From an uncultured Bacilli bacterium (GTDB taxonomy: Bacteria > Bacillota_I > Bacilli_A > RF39 > UBA660): a DNA stretch of 10,730 nucleotides. The notes below the pieces were generated by a model that saw nothing but the letters and a program-made list of their open reading frames with translations, was not told where the DNA came from and made no database searches. The DNA lies in the NCBI GenBank assembly GCA_947589165.1, contig CANQCH010000027.1, forward strand, positions 1 through 10,730. Reading direction: 5' to 3'. Made by a program: the position numbers and the translations under genes. Below, piece after piece: positions 1 to 5,950 of the stretch (the stretch's first letter is position 1; each line of letters begins with the position of its first letter).

Positions 1-782
1 GTATTATAAAGATCTTCGAAACGACCACGCCGCGAGGTAATCATTAAAATACCTAGACCAATTAAAAATAAAATAACTGATACGATTTGGGCGACGCGAA
101 AACCACCTAACATTAAGGAATCCGTCCGCATAGCTTCAATAAAGAAACGGCCGACACTATACCACATTAAGTAAAAGGCGGTTGGTTGACCTACTTTGGT
201 ATATTTTAATCGCCGAAGCACTAATAAAATTATAAAACCTAATAGGCACCATAATGATTCATAAAGAAAAGTGGGTTGATAATAAATGCCTTTAATGTAC
301 ATTCCTTTAATTATGAATTCAGGTAAATGTAAACTTTGAAGTTGAGCTAAAGTAGTGGCGGCCCCATGGGCTTCACCATTAAAGAAATTACCCCAACGGC
401 CGATGGCTTGGGCTAAAATCAAACCCGGAACAATAAAATCAGTCATGCGAAGAGTCCGAACTTTATATCTTTTGCAATAAATAATGATCGTTAATAAACC
501 AAAAATAATGCCACCATGGATGGCTAAACCACCTTCCCAGACTTTAAAAATATCCCAAAAATTAGTATAAAGATTTAAGTTAAATAAAACATAATATAAA
601 CGGGCGCCAATAATACCAAAAATAATGGCCCAAAACATCATATTAAAAATATAATCTTTCGCATAATTATATCTTTTTCCTTCTCTTAATGCCATAATGA
701 TAGCAATAATAGCTCCGACTAAAATTAAAACTGAATACCATTTAATACTAATACCACCGATTGTTATAATTGTATCGCTCAC
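1..782 (-). CDS. lgt: Prolipoprotein diacylglyceryl transferase (Lgt), 3' end cut by window edge
   Basis: Lgt is the integral membrane enzyme that moves a diacylglyceryl group from phosphatidylglycerol to the lipobox cysteine of prelipoproteins, the first step of lipoprotein maturation. I translated 260 codons by hand from a GTG at 780-782; the C-terminus is outside the window. The start is fixed by an AAGGAG Shine-Dalgarno at 791-796, 8 bases upstream, and no competing ATG precedes the first conserved segment. Seen motifs: GAR at residues 59-61, WEGGLAIHGG (residues 82-91, with the family's essential-type His at 89), the signature GRWGNFFNGEAHG (128-140), PTFLYESLW (170-178), and GRFFIEAMRTD (211-221). 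Several hydrophobic membrane segments alternate with these, as expected. It follows uvrA on the same strand after an apparent terminator. Identification is secure. Confidence 0.96.
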   Translation of the reverse strand, partial: MSDTIITIGGISIKWYSVLILVGAIIAIIMALREGKRYNYAKDYIFNMMFWAIIFGIIGARLYYVLFNLNLYTNFWDIFKVWEGGLAIHGGIIFGLLTIIIYCKRYKVRTLRMTDFIVPGLILAQAIGRWGNFFNGEAHGAATTLAQLQSLHLPEFIIKGMYIKGIYYQPTFLYESLWCLLGFIILLVLRRLKYTKVGQPTAFYLMWYSVGRFFIEAMRTDSLMLGGFRVAQIVSVILFLIGLGILMITSRRGRFEDLYN

Positions 783-790
783 AAAATCAT

Positions 791-811
791 CTCCTTATTT
801 TAGTATAACAT
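791..811 (-). promoter_or_regulatory. Candidate extended -10 promoter and Shine-Dalgarno for lgt
   Basis: On the minus strand an extended -10 (TGT then TATACT, hexamer at 802-807) sits just before the AAGGAG at 791-796. At normal -10 to start spacing, transcription would begin at about 795-797, giving a leader of about 14 nt that opens with the ribosome binding site. No convincing -35 hexamer is seen at 16-18 bases upstream. It could supply lgt independently of uvrA, whose terminator lies just upstream. Confidence 0.4.
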
Positions 812-820
812 AAGCTTAAG

Positions 821-852
821 AAAAAATGTTACTTTTTGGTAACACTTTTTTT
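821..852 (-). terminator. Intrinsic terminator after uvrA
   Basis: Inverted repeat TGTTAC (827-832) / GTAACA (839-844) with a 6-base loop, flanked by A and T runs. Read on the minus strand it gives a 6-bp stem followed by six T residues (821-826), placed directly after the uvrA stop codon at 851. The stem can extend by A-T pairs across one mismatch. It separates uvrA from lgt. Confidence 0.7.
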
Positions 853-3652
853 ATTTTAAAATCTTTTTTAAAAACTCACCTGTGTAAGAATTAGCGCATT
901 TTGCAACTTCTTCTGGCGTTCCAGTAGCCACAATGGTTCCACCACCGTCACCACCATCAGGGCCTAGATCAATAATATGATCGGCAACTTTAATGACATC
1001 CAAATTATGTTCAATAACTACAACTGTATCGCCATTATCTACAATTCGATTTAAGATCGTTAGTAACTTTTTAATATCATTGGTATGTAAGCCTGTCGTT
1101 GGTTCATCTAAAATAAATAATGATTTACCGGTGGCTTTTTTTTGTAACTCTTTTGAAAGTTTAACCCGACCGGCTTCCCCGCCCGATAAAGTTGGAGCCG
1201 TTTGACCTAATTTTATATAAGATAGACCTACATCCATCATAACTTTCAATTTATTATAAATTTTCGGGACATTTTCAAAAAATTTAATAGCTTCACTTAC
1301 CCGCATGTCGAGTACTTCGGTGATATTTTTGCCTTTAAATTTAATTTGTAACGTTTCTTTATTGTATCTTTTACCACCACAAACTTCACAAGGAACATAA
1401 ACATCGGCCAAAAAATGCATTTCAATTCTTTTAACACCATCGCCCCAACAAGCTTCACAACGACCACCTTTAACATTAAAGGAGAATCGGCCCTTATCAT
1501 ACCCCCGCATTTTAGCTTCTTTCGTTTGGGCAAAGATGTCGCGAATATCATCGAAAACACCGACATAAGTCGCCGGATTACTCCGCGGCGTACGCCCAAT
1601 GGCATCTTGCGTAATTTGCACGACTTTATCGATATTATTTAAACCAGTGATGGTTTTACAACGGCCAGGAATTTCCTTTGAATGATATAAATTACGAGCC
1701 AAAGTTTTATATAGGATTTCGTTAATCAGAGTTGATTTACCGGAACCAGAAACGCCGGTGACAACCACAAATTTACCTAACGGAATATCGACATCAATAT
1801 TTTTTAAATTATTTTCACAGGCTCCTTTAATGGTTAATTTCTTGCCGTTTCCGCGCCGTCTTTTTTTAGGAATTTCAATTTTTTCAATTCCCGCGAGATA
1901 ACGCCCCGTTAAACTATTTTTATTTTGCATTACTTCTTCTGGCGTCCCAGCCGCGACCACTTCGCCACCATATTCACCAGCACCGGGGCCAATATCAACT
2001 AAAAAATCACTTGCTAGCATGGTATCGGTATCATGTTCAACCACAATTAAAGTATTACCTAAATCGCGCATTTCTTTTAAACTATTGATTAACCGTTCAT
2101 TATCTTTTTGATGAAGACCAATACTAGGTTCATCTAAAACATATAAAACGCCGGATAATTTACTCCCTATTTGCGTGGCTAAACGAATCCGTTGCGCTTC
2201 TCCACCCGATAAAGTACCAGCACTTCGCGTCAAAGTTAAATAAGACAAACCAACGTTATTTAAAAACTCTAACCGCGATTTTATTTCTTTTACAATTAAC
2301 TCACTAACTTTTTGTTCTTCGGTCGATAATTTTAAATCACAAATAAATTTATATAAATCTTTAATGGACATATCGGTTAAATCAAAAATATTCTTCTTAT
2401 TAATATAAATAGAAAGCACGGAATCTTGTAATCTTTTACCCTTACAAGTGGGACAAGGCATTTCGACAATATAATTATCTAACCATTCGCGAATCCAACT
2501 ACTTTTTGTTTCCATATAACGCCGTTCTAAAGCCGGAATAATGCCTTCATATGTATTAGTCGTATTCCGCGTATTACCATTTTTCGAAACATAATTAAAT
2601 TCTAATAAATCATCAGTACCATAAAGTAAATATTTAAGTTTTTTCTTCGGAATATCTTTAATAGGCATCTTCATATCAATATTATAATGCTTACATACGG
2701 TATCTACTTGAGTATAATAAGTTGTACTATCCAAACTTAAGGCACTAATGGCTCCTTCTAAAATTGATTTATTTTTATCGGGGATTAGTAATTCTTCACT
2801 AATTTTTAATTTAGTTCCTAAGCCTTTACAATCCGGGCAAGCACCATAAGGGGCATTAAAAGAAAATAGACGCGGTTCTAATTCAGGAATCGAATAATTA
2901 CATTTTAAACAAGCATATTTTTCACTCATTAAAATTTCGTCATTCGCCGTTGCAATAACCACTTTGCCATCAGCTCTTTTAGTACTTTCCTCGATGGCTT
3001 CAAAAATCCGACCACGTTCTTCTGGCGCTACTTCAATTTTATCAATAATTAAATCAATATTATCTTTAATATTTTTTTCTAAATCTTGCATTTCACTGAT
3101 TTTAACGATTTCGCCATTAACCCGTAATTTCGTAAAACCTTCTTTTTGCAAATTATCGATTAAATCTTTGTGAGTACCTTTTTCCCCATGCACAATTGGG
3201 GCCATAATGGTAATTACTTCGCCCGTTAATTCCATAACTTTATTGGTCATTTCTTCAATACTTTGACTTTTAATCGGAATATGATGATTAGGACAATATG
3301 GTACACCAATGCGGGCAAATAAAAGTCTTAAATAATCATAAATTTCGGTGATCGTCCCGACAGTTGACCGCGGATTTTTATTAGTTGATTTTTGATCAAT
3401 TGATATACTTGGGCTTAACCCTTCAATAGAATCAACATCTGGTTTTTCATTAACACCAATAAATTGGCGAGCATAAGCGGATAAACTTTCCACATATCTT
3501 CTTTGCCCTTCGGCATAAATAGTATCAAAAGCTAAACTACTTTTCCCCGAACCAGAAACACCCGTCATAACTACTAATTTATTTTTGGGAATCTCTAAAT
3601 CAATATTTTTTAAATTATTTTCCCGAGCACCTTTTATAATAATTTTATCCAT
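851..3652 (-). CDS. uvrA: Excinuclease ABC subunit A (UvrA)
   Basis: UvrA is the damage-sensing ATPase of nucleotide excision repair; its dimer loads UvrB at lesions. The protein is 933 aa, a full-length bacterial UvrA. Seen in order: first Walker A GVSGSGKSS (31-39); the YVESLSAYARQF segment (53-64); zinc site with CLKC (248-251) and CPDC (272-275); CPTC (400-403); first ABC signature LSGGEAQR (481-488) and Walker B VLDEPS (505-510); second Walker A GVSGSGKST (633-641); the GRTPRSNPATY stretch (686-696); the DNA-binding zinc finger with CEAC (732-735) and CEVC (755-758); second signature LSGGEAGR (822-829) and Walker B ILDEPT (847-852). The second signature carries Gly where Gln is usual. 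The start has AAGGAAG about 8 bases upstream and lies inside the preceding gene (8-base overlap, ATGGATAA), suggesting translational coupling. Identification is certain. Confidence 0.99.
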   Translation of the reverse strand: MDKIIIKGARENNLKNIDLEIPKNKLVVMTGVSGSGKSSLAFDTIYAEGQRRYVESLSAYARQFIGVNEKPDVDSIEGLSPSISIDQKSTNKNPRSTVGTITEIYDYLRLLFARIGVPYCPNHHIPIKSQSIEEMTNKVMELTGEVITIMAPIVHGEKGTHKDLIDNLQKEGFTKLRVNGEIVKISEMQDLEKNIKDNIDLIIDKIEVAPEERGRIFEAIEESTKRADGKVVIATANDEILMSEKYACLKCNYSIPELEPRLFSFNAPYGACPDCKGLGTKLKISEELLIPDKNKSILEGAISALSLDSTTYYTQVDTVCKHYNIDMKMPIKDIPKKKLKYLLYGTDDLLEFNYVSKNGNTRNTTNTYEGIIPALERRYMETKSSWIREWLDNYIVEMPCPTCKGKRLQDSVLSIYINKKNIFDLTDMSIKDLYKFICDLKLSTEEQKVSELIVKEIKSRLEFLNNVGLSYLTLTRSAGTLSGGEAQRIRLATQIGSKLSGVLYVLDEPSIGLHQKDNERLINSLKEMRDLGNTLIVVEHDTDTMLASDFLVDIGPGAGEYGGEVVAAGTPEEVMQNKNSLTGRYLAGIEKIEIPKKRRRGNGKKLTIKGACENNLKNIDVDIPLGKFVVVTGVSGSGKSTLINEILYKTLARNLYHSKEIPGRCKTITGLNNIDKVVQITQDAIGRTPRSNPATYVGVFDDIRDIFAQTKEAKMRGYDKGRFSFNVKGGRCEACWGDGVKRIEMHFLADVYVPCEVCGGKRYNKETLQIKFKGKNITEVLDMRVSEAIKFFENVPKIYNKLKVMMDVGLSYIKLGQTAPTLSGGEAGRVKLSKELQKKATGKSLFILDEPTTGLHTNDIKKLLTILNRIVDNGDTVVVIEHNLDVIKVADHIIDLGPDGGDGGGTIVATGTPEEVAKCANSYTGEFLKKILK

Positions 3653-4166
3653 GATAACACTTCCTTACTAATCTTTGCACTTCTTCCGGGCTTTTTTGAT
3701 AAACATCTGTATAATTGGTTTGATAATATAATAAACAACGCATCAAATCAAAATTATCATGAAATAGCGAAATAAAAATTTGTTTTTCTTCAGGAGTTAA
3801 AGTAGCATTACTTAAAAATAATTTTTGATCATGCGGAATTTCTTCTAAAACTTTTTTAAATATTTCTGCCCGTGTTAAAAAATGATTAATGGTTATTTTT
3901 TCAACCGCATATAAATCATAAATATCCCGGTAATCATCATAAGGGATATAATGAATATGACCTTCTCCCGTCACGGAAGCTACTAAAGCACTTTCCACGG
4001 GATGATAGTAGCTAAAAATATGAGTTAAATGCTCACACATATGGTAGCCTGTTTGATAAAATTGTACGCGTCGATCAGTGATGTAAGTTTCCCCAGCTTT
4101 AAAAACTTTGCCATGAACATTTGTACCATCTAAATTAAATGCCTTATATCCCTGAACCTTCTTCAT
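3645..4166 (-). CDS. Hypothetical protein, DUF7666-like, upstream of and overlapping uvrA
   Basis: This is a 173-aa soluble protein with no signal peptide or membrane segment. The first 70 residues (GYKAFNLDGT at 6-15, then a GETY turn at 25-28, GYHMCE at 40-45, HIFSYYHP at 49-56 and an alternating strand ending GEGHIHY) follow the pattern I associate with the DUF7666 family of phage and bacterial proteins of unknown function (YKAFN...G....F..G..Y...G.H.CE....F.YY). That match is from memory, not a search. The C-terminal half (about 90-173) is charged and probably helical; LTPEEKQIFISLF (123-135) and KSPEEVQRLVRKCYHG close the protein. The start is supported by AGGGAG at 4173-4178. Its stop lies within the first codons of uvrA, so the two are read from one message and probably coupled. 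No function is assigned. Confidence 0.85.
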   Translation of the reverse strand: MKKVQGYKAFNLDGTNVHGKVFKAGETYITDRRVQFYQTGYHMCEHLTHIFSYYHPVESALVASVTGEGHIHYIPYDDYRDIYDLYAVEKITINHFLTRAEIFKKVLEEIPHDQKLFLSNATLTPEEKQIFISLFHDNFDLMRCLLYYQTNYTDVYQKSPEEVQRLVRKCYHG

Positions 4167-4226
4167 TCTTCACTCCCTTATTATTTTGCCATTTCCGAAT
4201 TAAAATAAACATTTTTAAACGATATT

Positions 4227-4255
4227 AGTATAGTAAAAATCCTTAAATAATGCAA
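4227..4255 (-). promoter_or_regulatory. Candidate promoter of the DUF7666-like / uvrA operon
   Basis: Minus strand -10 TATACT (4227-4232) with a weak -35 TTGCAT (4250-4255), spacer 17. It sits about 60 bases upstream of the start at 4166 and is the best sigma-A-type match in the gap. It points away from the plus-strand promoter at 4294-4323. No LexA/DinR-type GAAC...GTTC box is visible here. Confidence 0.45.
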
Positions 4256-4293
4256 ATATTTATTCATATAATAGATGTTAGCAAGGGCTTTAT

Positions 4294-4323
4294 TTGACAT
4301 TCTTGACATTTTTGTGGTAAAAT
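4294..4323 (+). promoter_or_regulatory. Promoter of the surface-protein gene, with repeated TTGACA hexamers
   Basis: Consensus -35 TTGACA (4294-4299), 18-base spacer, -10 TAAAAT (4318-4323). Two more perfect TTGACA copies follow at 4303-4308 and 4328-4333, neither with a -10 at standard spacing. The Shine-Dalgarno AGGGGG at 4356-4361 lies 7 bases before the ATG at 4369. The extra hexamers may be chance or may mark a regulator site. Confidence 0.6.
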
Positions 4324-4368
4324 TATCTTGACAAACGAAAGTTTTTTCTTGCTTTAGGGGGTATTAAA

Positions 4369-5784
4369 ATGTACGAAGAAAAAGATTCAAAATTTAAGAA
4401 AGGTAATTGGCTTATTTTAATTTTAAAATTATTACTGGTAGCCATTTTAGCTTTTATTTTATGTTGGCTATTTATGCGCAATAACAAAAAGCAAACGGTA
4501 ACAACCGAAACGGAACCAGAATTTATTCAAAATATCAATTATATGAAAGAAAGTGCTTTAGAGTATTTTACCAGCGATCGCTTACCCCAAAACGAAGGGG
4601 GCAAAATTAAAATCACTCTTGCCGATATGCTAGATCAAAAATTATTAATTGATTTTACGCAAAATGGGAAAAAATGTGATTTAAATGCTAGTTATATTCA
4701 AGCGACCAAAACTGAAGATGATAATTATGCTTTAAAAGTTAATTTAAAATGTGGAAAAAATGAAGACTTTATTGTAACATCAATTGAAAAAAAAGATAAC
4801 GTTTGTAACACTTGTCCTAATCTTAACGAAAATAAAGAACCAGAAACACCAGACATAGAAGCTAAACCAAACAACAACAATAATAGTAACAACAGTAGTA
4901 ATAGTAGCAATACTACTAGTACCAACAGTAATAAAGGTAATAGTACATCAAGTAGTAGCAGCAGTAGTAGTAAAACCACGGTAACTAAAAAAGTTATTAA
5001 AAAGGTAACTTATAAATATTATAATTTATGTGATAGTTGTACCGTAGAAACCGTAACTCCAACAAAAGAAAAATATTATGAATTATATTCTTATACGGAT
5101 TGGGTAGGAGGTGCCTACTATGGCGATAACTACGAAAATAAATGTGAACGAACCAATGTCTACACCTATTGCAAAACCAGTATGGCTAATTTCTATTCTA
5201 GCTGTACTATCCCCGAAAATTATAATCAAAGTTCTTACACATATACATTAAACTTAACTAATATTAATAGTAAAACAACTGGCGCCAACGCCATGGGATT
5301 TGGATATTATACCAATTTAAGTGATTATGAAACTTATCTTAATAAGAAAGCTTCAAAAGTTGAAGAAAATACGACCCAAAAAGTTGAATTAGTGGACGCT
5401 CAAACGATGATGAATGCTTCTTTAAAACAAGGAAACTTCACTTATAATCCGCAAAAATTTTATTTAGAAAATGGCATTTATAAAATGCAAATTAAAATTG
5501 ATATTTTAAATAAAAATGGTGTTACACCTTATTATTCTCGTAATTTAGGTTATAATGTTTACTTTGTTCCTGTGAAGTTTTCTTTAAGATTAATTGATTA
5601 TGATACTTGTGTACGCGACCTAGTTAGTAACAAAGATAAATATCCGGGCTATACAGCCATTAGTAATGAATCAGTTAATTATTGCCAACATCGAGAAAAG
5701 ATTTATAAATGGGTTAAAGAATCCGAATTAAATAATTATTTAAATAATGGTTGGACAAAAACTGGTAATGTAAAAGAAAAATAG
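4369..5784 (+). CDS. Membrane-anchored, probably extracytoplasmic protein with Asn/Ser/Thr linker
   Basis: This 471-aa protein is of unrecognised function. Residues 1-13 are charged and 14-36 form one hydrophobic span (LILILKLLLVAILAFILCWL region) without a signal-peptidase site, so it is probably an uncleaved anchor with the rest outside the cell. Residues 55-140 form a small domain (MKESALEYFTSDRLP at 59-73, ITLADMLDQKLLIDF at 82-96, with Cys103 and Cys128). I recall such segments from surface proteins of uncultured Bacilli, but cannot name a family. CNTC (146-149) precedes a linker of Asn, Ser and Thr (about 166-203). A second region (205-471) has CDSC (221-224), many Tyr, Cys259, 268, 279, 414 and 439, and beta-rich stretches; paired cysteines suggest disulfides. 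The TAG stop is formed by two host bases plus the first base of an insertion sequence; the inferred original stop was TAA at the same codon. Confidence 0.9.
   Translation: MYEEKDSKFKKGNWLILILKLLLVAILAFILCWLFMRNNKKQTVTTETEPEFIQNINYMKESALEYFTSDRLPQNEGGKIKITLADMLDQKLLIDFTQNGKKCDLNASYIQATKTEDDNYALKVNLKCGKNEDFIVTSIEKKDNVCNTCPNLNENKEPETPDIEAKPNNNNNSNNSSNSSNTTSTNSNKGNSTSSSSSSSSKTTVTKKVIKKVTYKYYNLCDSCTVETVTPTKEKYYELYSYTDWVGGAYYGDNYENKCERTNVYTYCKTSMANFYSSCTIPENYNQSSYTYTLNLTNINSKTTGANAMGFGYYTNLSDYETYLNKKASKVEENTTQKVELVDAQTMMNASLKQGNFTYNPQKFYLENGIYKMQIKIDILNKNGVTPYYSRNLGYNVYFVPVKFSLRLIDYDTCVRDLVSNKDKYPGYTAISNESVNYCQHREKIYKWVKESELNNYLNNGWTKTGNVKEK
4867..4976 (+). repeat. Imperfect trinucleotide (AAC/AAT/AGT/AGC) tract encoding the linker
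   Basis: A run of near-identical codons for Asn and Ser, with a few Thr, Lys and Gly, makes a microsatellite-like tract inside the surface-protein gene. Because the unit is three bases, slippage would change linker length without breaking the frame. The opposite strand shows a leucine-rich open frame only because of this tract. Confidence 0.8.
5776..5783. repeat. Left target-site duplication of the IS (GAAAAATA)
   Basis: The 8-bp sequence GAAAAATA directly precedes the left inverted repeat and recurs exactly at 7375-7382 after the right one. Eight base pairs is the duplication length known for ISL3-family elements. Its last two bases are the first two of the stop codon of the surface-protein gene. 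Confidence 0.95.
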
Positions 5785-5807
5785 GCTCTAGATAATTCAG
5801 TGGGGAG
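5784..5807 (+). repeat. Left terminal inverted repeat of the IS
   Basis: Positions 1-13 (GGCTCTAGATAAT) and 18-24 (TGGGGAG) are identical to the reverse complement of 7351-7374. The central TCAG differs from CTAC at three of four positions. The inner part is also the first copy of the YAGTGGGGAG repeat. Confidence 0.95.
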
Positions 5808-5875
5808 TTAAAAGACCCCGGATAGAAAATCTAGTGGGGAGATTTAACAAGAAAACTACACATTTTAGTGGGGAG
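5798..5875 (+). repeat. Three YAGTGGGGAG direct repeats at exact 34-bp spacing
   Basis: CAGTGGGGAG at 5798-5807, TAGTGGGGAG at 5832-5841 and TAGTGGGGAG at 5866-5875 begin exactly 34 bases apart; the bases between them are not conserved. The first belongs to the terminal inverted repeat. The second is the loop of a small hairpin (AAATCT 5827-5832 / AGATTT 5840-5845). The third overlaps the left arm of the terminator at 5873. The right end has only one related copy (TACTGGGGAG, minus strand, 7351-7360). They are likely transposase-binding subterminal sites, by inference. Confidence 0.85.
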
Positions 5876-5901
5876 ATAACAAAAAAAGTTATCTCTTTTT
5901 T
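5873..5901 (+). terminator. Intrinsic terminator inside the IS left end
   Basis: A perfect 8-bp stem GAGATAAC (5873-5880) / GTTATCTC (5888-5895), 7-base A loop, followed by six T residues (5896-5901). It faces transcription entering from the surface-protein gene, so it would shield the transposase from readthrough and also end the host message that lost its adjacent terminator. Confidence 0.8.
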
Positions 5902-5905
5902 GATG

Positions 5906-5911
5906 TATAAT
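5906..5911 (+). promoter_or_regulatory. Candidate -10 box for the transposase
   Basis: A perfect TATAAT lies 40 bases before the transposase start and just after the terminator T-run. No recognisable -35 is found 16-18 bases upstream, which falls in the terminator loop and stem, so the promoter would be weak or dependent on the end structure. Confidence 0.4.
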
Positions 5912-5950
5912 AAATTAGCAATTTTTTAATTAAAGACAGGAGGTGAAAGA

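Noticed and set aside
1297..1605. Overlapping open frame within uvrA on the same strand
   Set aside because: It lies entirely inside the conserved C-terminal half of uvrA in another frame and has no recognisable motifs.
4167..4368. LexA/SOS box ahead of the uvrA operon
   Set aside because: No GAAC-N4-GTTC or similar palindrome is found in the gap; only promoter-like elements are visible.
4725..4979. Minus-strand open frame with a leucine-rich product
   Set aside because: It is the reverse reading of the Asn/Ser/Thr codon tract in the surface-protein gene. There is no ribosome site, and the composition is explained by the trinucleotide repeat.
5827..5845. AAATCT/AGATTT hairpin as a separate terminator
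   Set aside because: The stem is short and no T-run follows. It is better seen as structure around the second TAGTGGGGAG repeat.
5798..5875. 34-bp-spaced repeats as a mini CRISPR array
   Set aside because: Only 10 bases are conserved, there are three copies, they lie within an IS end, and no cas gene is present.
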